DNA from: Pseudomonas sp. UFMG81
GTDB taxonomy: Bacteria > Pseudomonadota > Gammaproteobacteria > Pseudomonadales > Pseudomonadaceae
Length of the DNA stretch: 58,029 nt
Assembly (NCBI RefSeq): GCF_015354575.1
Contig: NZ_JACAFQ010000017.1
Location: forward strand, 1-58,029
Direction: 5' to 3'
Shown: piece after piece, positions 18,160-26,022 of the stretch
Layout: each line of letters opens with the position of its first letter
Position numbering within the stretch: the stretch's first letter is position 1
The notes under the pieces: generated by a model
Databases searched by the model: none
Told to the model about the DNA's origin: nothing
The model's input: the letters and a program-made list of their open reading frames with translations, nothing else
Translations under genes and position numbers: made by a program

Positions 18160-18951
18160 TCAGGCACGGAACGACACCTGGGCGCTGCCCAGGCCGTCGA
18201 TGGTCAGGGAAAAATGGTCGCCGGCGCGCACCGGCTCCAGCGGCACCAGCGAGCCGGACAGGATCACCTCGCCGGCCTTGAACGGGATGCCGAAGGCGCC
18301 CAGGGTGTTGGCCAGCCAGGCCACCGCGGTCAGCGGGTTGCCCTGCACCGCCGCGCCCAGGCCTTCGCTCAGCGGCTGGTGGTTCTTGCGCACGCGCATG
18401 TGCAAGGCCGGCAGGTCGAGCGTGCGCGGGTCGACCCTGTTCTGGCCCAGCACGAACACCCCGCAGGAGGCGTTGTCGGCCACGGTGTCCTGGATGCGGA
18501 TGCGCCAGTCGTGGATGCGCGAATCGACGATCTCGAAGCACGCGCAGACGTAATCGGTGGCCGCCAGCACATCGGCCTCGGTCACCCCCGGGCCTGCCAG
18601 GTCATGCTTGAGCACGAAGGCGATCTCGCCCTCGGCGCGGGGCTGGATCAGCCGGTGTTCGGCCAGCGAGATGCTGGCGCCATCGTCGAAGGCCATGGCC
18701 TGGGTGATGAAGCCGAAGTCCGGCTGGTGCACATCGAGCATGCGCTGTACCGCCGCCGAGGTGACACCGATCTTCTTGCCGACGATACGGTCGCCCGCAG
18801 CCACTCGCCGCTCGATGCAATGCAGCGAGACGTGGTAGGCGTCCTCGATGCTGATCTGCGGCCAACGTTCGGTCAGCGGCGCCAGGGTCCGCCCTTCGCA
18901 CAGTGCCTGGTACAGCTCGTCGCCATGCTGGCGGCGCAAGGCTTCGCTCAT
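18160..18951 (-). CDS. hsaE: 2-hydroxyhexa-2,4-dienoate hydratase
   Basis: This 263-residue member of the MhpD/HsaE/TesE hydratase family would add water to the 2-hydroxydienoate released from steroid rings A/B, giving 4-hydroxy-2-oxohexanoate. Family segments include KKIGVTSAAVQRMLDV, the metal-binding EGEIAFVL and LGAAVQGNPLTAVAWLANTL. The ATG at 18951 overlaps the hsaD stop by four bases (ATGA), showing translational coupling. A longer reading to 19194 lies in the hsaD gene and is not used. Confidence 0.92.
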   Translation of the reverse strand: MSEALRRQHGDELYQALCEGRTLAPLTERWPQISIEDAYHVSLHCIERRVAAGDRIVGKKIGVTSAAVQRMLDVHQPDFGFITQAMAFDDGASISLAEHRLIQPRAEGEIAFVLKHDLAGPGVTEADVLAATDYVCACFEIVDSRIHDWRIRIQDTVADNASCGVFVLGQNRVDPRTLDLPALHMRVRKNHQPLSEGLGAAVQGNPLTAVAWLANTLGAFGIPFKAGEVILSGSLVPLEPVRAGDHFSLTIDGLGSAQVSFRA

Positions 18952-19775
18952 GGCCGTGCCTCCGCCAGGAATGCCAGGCATTCGCGGTCGAACAGCGCGC
19001 GGTGCTCGACCATCACCCAATGGCCGCACTCGCTGAGCAGCACGCAGCGGATCTGCCGGCAGGCCTGCATCAGGGTATGGGCGCCGGACACCGGGCAGAA
19101 TCGGTCGTTCATGCCCCAGAACACCAGGATCGGGCAGCTCAGCTCGCCCAGGCGCGCGGCCATGTTCGGCACGTCCATGGTCGACAGCACGCACGGCGGT
19201 TGCTCGGCCACCACCGCCACCCGTTCGGCGACGGTGTCGTCATCGATCAGCGCTGGGTCGAACAGTTGCAGGGCCAGCAGCCGCTTCATACCGGCCGCCT
19301 CGCGCAGTTCGCCACTGGCGAAGGCGGCGGCCATGCGCTGGATGCCCTCCATCTGCTGGTAGTACAGCGCCTTGTCCATCAGCCCACCGGGCGCCATCAG
19401 CACCAGGCGTGTGACCCGCTGCGGCTGGCGCAGGGCTATCGCCATGGCGATGGCGCCACCCAGGGAGTTGCCCACCAGGGCGCAGCGCTGGATATCCAGG
19501 GCATCGAGCAGGCCGAGCAAGGCGTCGACGAAAAAGTCCAGGGTGTAGGCGGTCTCGGGTTTGTCCGAGGCGCCATAGCCCGGCAGGTCGGGCACGATCA
19601 CCCGGTGGCCGGCCTCGGCGAATGCGGGGTAGTTGCGCTTGAAGTTGCTGTGCCCGCTGGCCCCCGGGCCGCTGCCATGGATGAACACCACCGGCTCGCC
19701 GCTGCCGATGTCGTGGTAATGCAGGTGCAGGCCGCTTGCCAGCCTGACCGTGTGCCCTTGCGCTGCTGCGCCCAT
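18948..19775 (-). CDS. hsaD: Meta-cleavage product hydrolase (DSHA hydrolase)
   Basis: This 275-residue C-C bond hydrolase would cleave 4,5-9,10-diseco-3-hydroxy-5,9,17-trioxoandrosta-1(10),2-diene-4-oate into HIP and 2-hydroxyhexa-2,4-dienoate. The oxyanion segment HGSGPGASGHSNFKRN is typical of the family. The triad reads as S104 (GNSLGG), D224 (GMNDRF) and H252 (CGHWVMVE). It is the first gene of the hsaDEGF operon, equivalent to TesD in Comamonas. A candidate regulator dyad ends 59 nt upstream. Confidence 0.92.
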   Translation of the reverse strand: MGAAAQGHTVRLASGLHLHYHDIGSGEPVVFIHGSGPGASGHSNFKRNYPAFAEAGHRVIVPDLPGYGASDKPETAYTLDFFVDALLGLLDALDIQRCALVGNSLGGAIAMAIALRQPQRVTRLVLMAPGGLMDKALYYQQMEGIQRMAAAFASGELREAAGMKRLLALQLFDPALIDDDTVAERVAVVAEQPPCVLSTMDVPNMAARLGELSCPILVFWGMNDRFCPVSGAHTLMQACRQIRCVLLSECGHWVMVEHRALFDRECLAFLAEARP

Positions 19776-19834
19776 GGGAAACCTCCCGGCTTGTTGGTGT
19801 GGCGGGAGTATCCGCAGCGCTGGCCGGGGGCGGC

Positions 19835-19853
19835 ATCGTCCGACAGGACTAGC
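19835..19853. promoter_or_regulatory. Candidate steroid-regulon dyad, hsaD promoter
   Basis: ATC-GTCC-GACA-GGAC-TAGC lies 59 nt before the hsaD ATG. On the hsaD strand it reads GCTAGTCC-N4-GGACGAT. About 22 nt further towards the gene is GATACT, a reasonable -10. The dyad would then overlap the -35 position, as expected for a class II activator site. Confidence 0.6.
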
Positions 19854-19865
19854 ACAGCTTTCTGT

Positions 19866-19980
19866 GTAGGAGCGGCCTTGTGCCGCGAAAGGGCTGCGAC
19901 GCAGCCCCGGCAGATTCAGCTGCGCCGTTGAAAACCTGGGGCCGCTATGCGGCCCTTTCGCGGCACAAGGCCGCTCCTAC
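19866..19980. repeat. REP pair with 28-bp perfect arms
   Basis: GTAGGAGCGGCCTTGTGCCG at 19866 continues to 19893 and its exact reverse complement is 19953-19980. This is the Pseudomonas TAGGAGC REP family. It separates the two divergent promoters of hsaD and the SDR gene. Confidence 0.9.
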
Positions 19981-20010
19981 AGGGGTCGAGCGAGCCATTC
20001 CTTCTTCCCA

Positions 20011-20029
20011 GCTAGTCCTTTCGGACGTA
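20011..20029. promoter_or_regulatory. Candidate steroid-regulon dyad, SDR 20086 promoter
   Basis: GCTA-GTCC-TTTC-GGAC-GTA is the same dyad read on the gene strand, ending 56 nt before the ATG at 20086. TAGGCT follows about 21 nt later as a possible -10. Confidence 0.6.
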
Positions 20030-20085
20030 GGCCCAAAAGCCCTCGCCACCTAGGCTCGCGGGATTCCCCTTCGACAGGTATTCCC

Positions 20086-20865
20086 ATGCACGACCCCCTG
20101 GATTTTCACGGCAAAGTGGTACTGGTCACCGGCGGTGGCAAAGGCGTCGGGCGCGGCATCACACGGCGCTTCCTGGCCTGCGGTGCCCAAGTGGTGATCT
20201 GCGGGCGCCAGGTGCCGGAGCGCCTGCCCAGCAGCAACGGCCGCCAGGCGCTGTTCATGCCCTGCGACGTGCGCGACCTGGCGCAGCTGGAGCGGTTGCT
20301 GGACGACATCCTCAAGTACTTCGGCCGCCTCGATGTGCTGGTCAACAACGCTGGCGGCGCGCCCTACGCCGAAGCCGCCAGTGCCTCGCCGCGCTTCAGC
20401 GAGGCGATCGTACGGCTCAACCTGCTGGCCCCGCTCAACCTGTGCCAGCTGGCCAACCGCGTCATGCAAGGGCAAACCGAAGGCGGCAGCATCATCAATA
20501 TCTGCAGCGTCAGCGCCACCCGCCCCTCGCCGGGCACCGCCGCCTATGGCGCGGCCAAGGCCGGGCTGCTCAACCTCACCCGCTCGCTAGCGGTGGAATG
20601 GGCACCCAAGGTGCGGGTCAACGCGGTCACCGCCGGGCTGATACTGACCGAGCAGGCCGAGCTGCATTATGGTGACGCCCAGCAGCAAACCGAGGTGGCC
20701 GCGACCATCCCCCTGGGGCGCCTGGCCGAGCCGGAGGATATCGGCGACACCTGCCTGTACCTGGCCTCGCCGCTAGCGCGCTATGTCAGCGGCGCCGACC
20801 TGCTGGTGCACGGCGGTGGCGAACGCCCCGCCTTTCTCGATGCTGCTCAAGCGCACGACCATTGA
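20086..20865 (+). CDS. Short-chain dehydrogenase of the HIP pathway type
   Basis: This 259-residue classical SDR has TGGGKGVG cofactor binding, NNAG, Ser in NICSVSATRPSPG, the YGAAK catalytic pair and a C-terminal YVSGADLLVHGGG segment. The ICGR/CDVRD segments and the MQGQTEGGSIINI stretch recall an SDR of the mycobacterial KstR2 (HIP) regulon such as Rv3549c, but that match is from memory. It heads a two-gene unit with the SRPBCC gene, divergent from hsaD and preceded by the regulon dyad. Confidence 0.82.
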   Translation: MHDPLDFHGKVVLVTGGGKGVGRGITRRFLACGAQVVICGRQVPERLPSSNGRQALFMPCDVRDLAQLERLLDDILKYFGRLDVLVNNAGGAPYAEAASASPRFSEAIVRLNLLAPLNLCQLANRVMQGQTEGGSIINICSVSATRPSPGTAAYGAAKAGLLNLTRSLAVEWAPKVRVNAVTAGLILTEQAELHYGDAQQQTEVAATIPLGRLAEPEDIGDTCLYLASPLARYVSGADLLVHGGGERPAFLDAAQAHDH

Positions 20866-20876
20866 AGGAGACACCC

Positions 20877-21353
20877 ATGACCTTGGTAGCCCGTCACCGC
20901 GTGACCCTCGCCCTGCCCCAGGGCGAAGCCTGGGGCAAGCTGCGCGACCTCACCTTGGCGCCGCACTATGTGCCCGGTTTGACCGGCTGCACCCTGCACC
21001 CCGGGCCCGAGCACGGGCTCGGGGCCAGCCGCCGGGTCATGCGCAAGGGTGGGCAGTGGCTGGATGAAAGCGTGGTGGCCTGGACCGAGGGCGAGGGGTT
21101 CGTGGTCACCCTGCACAAGGGGGATGCGGGCGCGCCCTTTCCGTTTCGCCATGCTGCGTTTCATTACCAGCTGGAGGGGGATGGCGCGCAGAGTTGCATG
21201 ACCACCAGCCTGCACTATCGGTTGCGTGGCGGGCGGTTGGCCGAATGGCTGATGCGCGGGGTGTTCGACAAGGTGGTGCGGGAAATTGGTGAGAATTTGA
21301 AGGGGTATTACGAGAGTGGGTGCACGCAGAATGGGGATTTTGCCGGGCGCTGA
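20877..21353 (+). CDS. SRPBCC-fold (START/polyketide cyclase-like) protein
   Basis: This 158-residue protein starts at ATG 20877 with GAAGGAG upstream, 11 nt after the SDR stop. The pattern (VTLALPQGEAWGKLRDLTLA, a central beta-sheet and the C-terminal helix LMRGVFDKVVREIGENLKGY) is that of the SRPBCC ligand-binding fold. The fold encloses a hydrophobic pocket, so binding or transforming a steroid intermediate is plausible. No catalytic residues can be assigned. It has no obvious counterpart in the mycobacterial gene set. Confidence 0.65.
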   Translation: MTLVARHRVTLALPQGEAWGKLRDLTLAPHYVPGLTGCTLHPGPEHGLGASRRVMRKGGQWLDESVVAWTEGEGFVVTLHKGDAGAPFPFRHAAFHYQLEGDGAQSCMTTSLHYRLRGGRLAEWLMRGVFDKVVREIGENLKGYYESGCTQNGDFAGR

Positions 21354-21409
21354 TGGGGGGTGGCGATCAGGTGCCTGGGTTGGGATCGCATGGCGGGCGC
21401 CAGGGGCAG

Positions 21410-21520
21410 GTCGATAGGTTTTTAGCGCTCTTGAGATCGAGCGCATGTCGATAGGCTTCTAGCGCTCTCAAGATCGAGCGCATGTCGATAGGTTTTTAGC
21501 GCTCTCAAGATCGAGCGCCG
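21410..21520. repeat. Three 37-bp tandem repeats
   Basis: Units begin at 21410, 21447 and 21484, each GTCGATAGG(T/C)TT(T/C)TAGCGCTC followed by a TGAGATCGAGCGCAT-like end. They are serial duplications of the outer edge of the composite element that follows. Confidence 0.85.
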
Positions 21521-21771
21521 CCCGCGCGGCGCATCGCTGGCAAGCCAGCTCCCACATCTGTTTCGGGCCAATGCATCCTGTGAGGTCTTCACTGTCCGCC
21601 TTGGCGCATGTCTCAAGTCTGGTGGTGCGGCATCAGCGCCAAAGCAGAAACCGCGTCGTACAAACAAGGCGGACAGTGGAGATGGACCAGGAGAAACTGG
21701 CCCGAAACAGATGTGGGAGCTGGCTTGCCAGCGATGCGCCGCGCGGGCGGCGCTCGATCTTGAGGGCGCTA
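21498..21771. repeat. Composite palindromic element, copy 2
   Basis: It has the same inverted arms as copy 1, with the core running in the opposite direction: ATCCTGTGAGGTCTTCACTG first, GGAGATGGACCAGGAG last. It separates the convergent SRPBCC and ketosteroid isomerase genes. The remaining sequence from 21354 to 21845 holds only the tandem repeats and short GC-rich flanks. Confidence 0.85.
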
Positions 21772-21845
21772 GAAAAACCCCGACAAGCACCTGGCGGCCC
21801 TCACCCAATACCCCGACAAGCACCTGGCGAACCCCACCAGATCCT

Positions 21846-22211
21846 CTACCCCCAATAAGCCTTCATCTCCACAATCAACCCCTGCTCATCAAACCGCATC
21901 ACATCGATCACCTGCAGCGAGCGATCCTGCCCTTGCCACTGCATATCGACGCGAAACGGCATGGCCCCGCACCCCGCCTGGGTCGCACAGACCGGCCCAG
22001 TGAGCGTCGCCCGCACCTTGGCCTGCCCCAGCCCCTGGCGATAGAACCCGGCAATCTGCTCCATCCCGCGCAAAGCCGGCTGCCCCACAGGGTCTTCGAC
22101 CGTGGCGTCCTCGGCATACAGCCGCAAAATGCCGTCGATATCCCCGGCATCCACCAATTCCACATAGCGCTGCATGATCGCCCGTACCTGCTCCGCCGTT
22201 GGCCTCCCCAT
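21846..22211 (-). CDS. ksi: Delta5-3-ketosteroid isomerase
   Basis: This 121-residue NTF2-fold enzyme would move the C5-C6 double bond of a 3-oxo-5-ene steroid to C4-C5. All catalytic residues keep the P. putida KSI numbering: Y16 (RAIMQRYVELVD), D40 (DATVEDPVGQP) and D103 (QVIDVMRFDE). The segments TGPVCAT, GCGAMPFRVDM and FYRQGLG are also close to P. putida KSI. The C-terminus stops at KAYWG, about ten residues short of that enzyme. The ATG at 22211 follows the thiolase stop by one base (TGAGATG), so it is the last gene of the long catabolic operon. Confidence 0.93.
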   Translation of the reverse strand: MGRPTAEQVRAIMQRYVELVDAGDIDGILRLYAEDATVEDPVGQPALRGMEQIAGFYRQGLGQAKVRATLTGPVCATQAGCGAMPFRVDMQWQGQDRSLQVIDVMRFDEQGLIVEMKAYWG

Positions 22212-22212
22212 C

Positions 22213-23415
22213 TCAGGCCACCTCGAACAGGGCCGCGGCACCCATGCCGCCACCGATGCACATGCTCACCACCACATAGCGCACACCCCGGCGCTTGCCC
22301 TCGATCAAGGCGTGCCCAACCATGCGCGCCCCGGACATGCCGAACGGGTGGCCAATGGCGATGGCGCCGCCGTTGACATTGAGCCGGTCGTTGTCGATAC
22401 CCAACGTGTCGCGGCAGTACAGCACCTGGCAGGCAAACGCCTCGTTGAGTTCCCACAGGCCAATGTCGTCGAGCTTCAAACCGTGGCGCTTGAGCAGCTT
22501 GGGGATGGCATACACCGGCCCGATCCCCATCTCGTCGGCATCGCAGCCGGCCACCGCCAGGCCGCGATAGATGCCCAGCGCTTGCAGGCCGCGCTGCTCG
22601 GCCAGGCGCGCGCTCATCAGCACCGAGGCCGAGGCGCCGTCCGACAGCTGCGAGGCGTTGCCGGCGGTGATGAAGCGCCCGGCCCCGGTCCATTGCCCGC
22701 CGCCCCACACCGGCTGCAGGGCGGCCAGGCTGGCGGCGCTGGTGTCGGCACGGTTGCACTCGTCGCGCAGCAGGGTCACGGCTTCGTGGCGGCTTTCACC
22801 GCTGGCCTTGTCCACCAGCAACTTGTGCGTGGTCAACGGCGCCAGCTCCAGGTCGAACAACCCGGCCTGCTGGGCGTGGGCGGTGCGCAGCTGGCTTTGC
22901 AGGGCGTAGGCGTCCTGTTCTTCCCGGCCGATGCCGTAGCGCTGGGCGACGATCTCGGCGGTCTCGATCATCGGCACATAGGCCCGCGGGTCGTGCGCCA
23001 GCACCTGGCTGGATTGGTTGCGGTAGGTGTTCTTGTGCTTGTTCTGCACCAGCGAGATCGACTCCAGGCCACCGGCCACGGCGATATCCAGCTCATTGCA
23101 GACAATGCCCTTGGCGGCGATGGCGATACTCATCAGCCCCGAGGCGCACTGGCGCTCCACCGCCATGCCGGCGACCTGCGCCGGCAGCCCGGCGGCCGTG
23201 GCGCACAGACGTCCGAGGTTGTAGGCCTGGGTGCCCTGCTGGGCGGCGGCGCCAATGATCACATCGTCCACCTCGCCCGGGGCGACACCCGCGCGGCGCA
23301 GGGCCTCGGCCACCACATGGCCGCCCAGGGTCGGTGCCTCGGTGTCGTTGTAGGCGCCACGGAAGGCCTTGCCGATCGGCGTGCGCGCCGTGGCCACGAT
23401 GACTGCTTCGTTCAT
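22213..23415 (-). CDS. Acetyl-CoA acyltransferase (thiolase)
   Basis: This 400-residue degradative thiolase has the nucleophile C90 (ERQCASGLMSI), the NEAF motif, the His of GHPFGMSGAR and the second Cys in CIGGGMG. It would cleave a 3-oxoacyl-CoA with CoA. It is clearly different from FadA6 at 28320, so it may act on a different intermediate of ring C/D or side-chain degradation. It lies between the MaoC and ksi genes. Confidence 0.9.
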   Translation of the reverse strand: MNEAVIVATARTPIGKAFRGAYNDTEAPTLGGHVVAEALRRAGVAPGEVDDVIIGAAAQQGTQAYNLGRLCATAAGLPAQVAGMAVERQCASGLMSIAIAAKGIVCNELDIAVAGGLESISLVQNKHKNTYRNQSSQVLAHDPRAYVPMIETAEIVAQRYGIGREEQDAYALQSQLRTAHAQQAGLFDLELAPLTTHKLLVDKASGESRHEAVTLLRDECNRADTSAASLAALQPVWGGGQWTGAGRFITAGNASQLSDGASASVLMSARLAEQRGLQALGIYRGLAVAGCDADEMGIGPVYAIPKLLKRHGLKLDDIGLWELNEAFACQVLYCRDTLGIDNDRLNVNGGAIAIGHPFGMSGARMVGHALIEGKRRGVRYVVVSMCIGGGMGAAALFEVA

Positions 23416-23437
23416 GCTGCACTCCTTGAGCGGCGTA

Positions 23438-23896
23438 TCACGCCGGGTAGTAACGGCTGAGGGTGTCGACCACGCACGCAGGGCGCGCCTGGCCTTCGAT
23501 GTCCACGGTCACGCGGATCTGCGCCTGCACGGCGTCGCCCACTGCCTCGGTCGCCACCAGCACCGCGCTGCCGCGCACCCGCGCGCCCACCCGCAGCACC
23601 GACGGGAAGCGCACCCGCTCGCAGCCGTAGTTGACGCCCATGGCGATGCCGCGCACCTCGATGATCTGTGGCAGGAACAGGTTGACCAGCGCCAGGCTCA
23701 GGTAGCCGTGGGCGATGCAGGCGCCGAACGGCCCCTGGGCCGCACGCACAGGGTCGACGTGAATCCATTGATGGTCACCACTGGCCTCGGCGAACAGGTC
23801 GATACGCGCCTGGTCCACCTGCAACCAGTCGCTCTCGCCCAGCGCCTGCCCCACCGCCGCATGCAGCGCCTGGGGCGTGTCGAAAATGCGTGGCAT
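23438..23896 (-). CDS. MaoC-family enoyl-CoA hydratase
   Basis: This 152-residue single hot-dog protein has the hydratase-2 signature (FAEASGDHQWIHVDP, then GPFGACIAHGYLSLAL), with the catalytic Asp and His in place. It would hydrate a 2-enoyl-CoA. It sits 2 nt after ipdF and 22 nt before the thiolase start, so the three are co-expressed and could form a hydratase-dehydrogenase-thiolase series. Confidence 0.88.
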   Translation of the reverse strand: MPRIFDTPQALHAAVGQALGESDWLQVDQARIDLFAEASGDHQWIHVDPVRAAQGPFGACIAHGYLSLALVNLFLPQIIEVRGIAMGVNYGCERVRFPSVLRVGARVRGSAVLVATEAVGDAVQAQIRVTVDIEGQARPACVVDTLSRYYPA

Positions 23897-23898
23897 GT

Positions 23899-24681
23899 TC
23901 AGGCCCTCTGGCTGGAGACCGACAGCACTTCGCCGGTCATGTACGAGCTGTAGTCACTGGCCAGGAACATCATCACGTTGGCCACCTCCCAAACCTCGGC
24001 GGCACGGCCGAACGCCTCGTTCGCGGCCAGCCGTTCGAGCACCGCCTGGGGCGCCGAACGCGAGAGGAAATCGTGCAGGGCAATGCTCGGGCTCACCGCG
24101 TTGATGCGGATGCCGTGCTCGGCCGCCTCCACCGCCGCGCAGCGGGTCAGGGCCATGACCCCGGCCTTGGCCGCGGCATAGTGGGCCTGCTGCTTCTGCG
24201 CCCGCCAACCGAGCACCGAGGCGTTGTTGACGATCACCCCGGCGCGGCGCTGCATCATGTGCGGGAGCATGGCGCGGGTCATGCGCATGGTGCCGGTGAG
24301 GGTCACGTCCAGCACCCGCTGCCATTCCTCGTCGGGCATCTCCACCAAGGCCCGCGAACCACCCAGCCCGGCGTTGTTGATCAGCACATCGACCCCGCCC
24401 AGCACCTGCTCGGCGGCGGCCACCAGCGCGCGCACCTCGCTTTCGTCGGTGACGTTGCACAGCTGCCCATGCACGCTCTCAAGCCCGGTGGCCTCACGAA
24501 TGCGCGCCACCGCATCGAACAGCCGGCCTTCGTGGATATCGCTGAGCATCAGGGCCCGGCAGCCCTCCTCGGCGGCGCGCTGGGCGGCGGAAAAGCCGAT
24601 ACCGGAACCAGCCGCGGCGGTGATCAGCACCGACTTGCCGCGCAGCAGGCCGTGGCCGGGAACATAAGGGGGAACGGACAT
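23899..24681 (-). CDS. ipdF: HIP-pathway short-chain dehydrogenase IpdF
   Basis: This 260-residue SDR has TAAAGSGIG for cofactor binding, NNAG, and the distinctive NNASVLGWRAQ ... HYAAAKAGVMALTRC ... INAVSPSIALHDF run, which I associate with mycobacterial IpdF (Rv3559c). IpdF acts on a hydroxylated HIP-CoA intermediate, oxidising the 5-hydroxyl group. The catalytic Ser, Tyr and Lys are present. It lies directly after fadE30, the same partnership as in actinobacteria. Confidence 0.82.
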   Translation of the reverse strand: MSVPPYVPGHGLLRGKSVLITAAAGSGIGFSAAQRAAEEGCRALMLSDIHEGRLFDAVARIREATGLESVHGQLCNVTDESEVRALVAAAEQVLGGVDVLINNAGLGGSRALVEMPDEEWQRVLDVTLTGTMRMTRAMLPHMMQRRAGVIVNNASVLGWRAQKQQAHYAAAKAGVMALTRCAAVEAAEHGIRINAVSPSIALHDFLSRSAPQAVLERLAANEAFGRAAEVWEVANVMMFLASDYSSYMTGEVLSVSSQRA

Positions 24682-24696
24682 GCAAGGACTCCTCGG

Positions 24697-25887
24697 TCAG
24701 GAACGCACACGCGGCTCCCGGGGCATGCCCAGGGCGCGTTCGGCGATGATGTTGCGTTGGATTTCGTTGCTGCCGCCGTACAGGGTGTCGGCGCGGCTGA
24801 ACAGGTACAGCGACTGCAAACGGCCGAGCTGGTAGGGCGTGCCCTCGAGCAGTTCGGCCTGGGGGCCGAGCACGTCCATGGCCAGCTTGCCGAGGTTGGC
24901 GTGCCAGGTGGACCAGCACAGCTTGTAGATGCTCGCCTCGCGGCGCAGGCTGCCGTCCTGCGGCCCGGACAGCATGCGCAGCGAGTTGTAGCGCAGGATG
25001 CGCAGGCCGCACCAGGCCTCGGCCAGGCGCTGGCGCAGCTGCGGGTCGCGGTCGGCGCCGTTGCGCCGGGCACAGGCGATCACCTCGTCCAGCTCGTTCT
25101 GGAACTGCATCTGCTGGCCCAGGGTGGACACGCCCCGCTCGAAACCGAGCAAGGCCATGGCGATCTTCCAGCCCTCGCCCGGCTGGCCGACGATGTTGGC
25201 CGCCTCGGTGCGGGCATCGTCGAAGAACACCTCGTTGAACTCCGAGGTGCCGGTCAGTTGCTCGATCGGCCGCACACTGACCCCTGGCTGGTCCATTGGC
25301 ACCAGCAGGAACGACAGGCCATGGTGGCCGATGCTGCCCGGCTCGGTGCGGGCCAGCACGAAGCACCAGTCCGATTCATGGGCCAGCGAGGTCCAGACCT
25401 TCTGGCCGTTGATCCGCCAGTCGCCGTTGGCGGCCTGGGCGGCGCGGGTCTTCACCGCCGCCAGGTCGGAGCCTGCGCCCGGCTCCGAATAGCCCTGGCA
25501 CCAGAACGTGGTGCCCGCGCGGATGCCCGGCAGGAAGCGCTGCTTTTGTTCCTCGCTGCCAAAGGCGGCGATGGTCGGCCCGGCCAGGCCTTCGCCGATA
25601 TGGCCCATGCGCCCGGGGCCGCCGGCGCGGGCGTATTCCTCGTGGAAGATCACCTGCTGGCTGATGGACAGGCCACGGCCACCGTGCTCGCGTGCCCAGC
25701 CCACGCAGGTCCAGCCGCCCTCGGCGAGCTTGCGCTCCCAAGCCTTGCGCGCCTCGGGGAACATGTGTTCGTCACCGGGCCCACCGCGAAAGCGCAGGGC
25801 CTCGAATTCGCCTTGCAGGTTGGCGGCCAGCCAGGCGCTGACTTCCTGGCGGAAGCGCTCGTCCTGCTCACTGAAACGGATCTTCAT
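24697..25887 (-). CDS. fadE30: Acyl-CoA dehydrogenase FadE30-like
   Basis: This 396-residue flavoenzyme would desaturate 5-hydroxy-HIP-CoA, an early step in ring C/D degradation. Family segments match FadE30: WCQGYSEPGAGSDLA, INGQKVWTSLAHESDWCFVL, TGTSEFNEVFFDDART and the C-terminal ADTLYGGSNEIQRNIIAER. I start at ATG 25887 with AAGGAG upstream. Three REP-bearing gaps interrupt this operon, one of them just upstream of this gene. Confidence 0.85.
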   Translation of the reverse strand: MKIRFSEQDERFRQEVSAWLAANLQGEFEALRFRGGPGDEHMFPEARKAWERKLAEGGWTCVGWAREHGGRGLSISQQVIFHEEYARAGGPGRMGHIGEGLAGPTIAAFGSEEQKQRFLPGIRAGTTFWCQGYSEPGAGSDLAAVKTRAAQAANGDWRINGQKVWTSLAHESDWCFVLARTEPGSIGHHGLSFLLVPMDQPGVSVRPIEQLTGTSEFNEVFFDDARTEAANIVGQPGEGWKIAMALLGFERGVSTLGQQMQFQNELDEVIACARRNGADRDPQLRQRLAEAWCGLRILRYNSLRMLSGPQDGSLRREASIYKLCWSTWHANLGKLAMDVLGPQAELLEGTPYQLGRLQSLYLFSRADTLYGGSNEIQRNIIAERALGMPREPRVRS

Positions 25888-25946
25888 GGTTGCTCCTTGG
25901 CCCTCGACACCCAAACTGTCTGGTACAAAAAATGATTCCTGAGTTC

Positions 25947-26018
25947 GTGGGAGCGGGCTTGCCCCGCGATAGCGTCGGTGAGGCCGATGCCGCATTCGCG
26001 GGGCAAGCCCGCTCCCAC
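25947..26018. repeat. REP pair (GTGGGAGC type)
   Basis: Inverted 23-bp arms GTGGGAGCGGGCTTGCCCCG at 25947-25969 and 25996-26018 flank a 26-bp loop. They lie between two co-oriented acyl-CoA dehydrogenase genes. Confidence 0.9.
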
Positions 26019-26022
26019 AAGG

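Noticed and set aside
21410..21520. Possible CRISPR array
   Set aside because: The three 37-bp units are directly adjacent with no spacers, and they are copies of the edge of the palindromic element. No cas genes are present.
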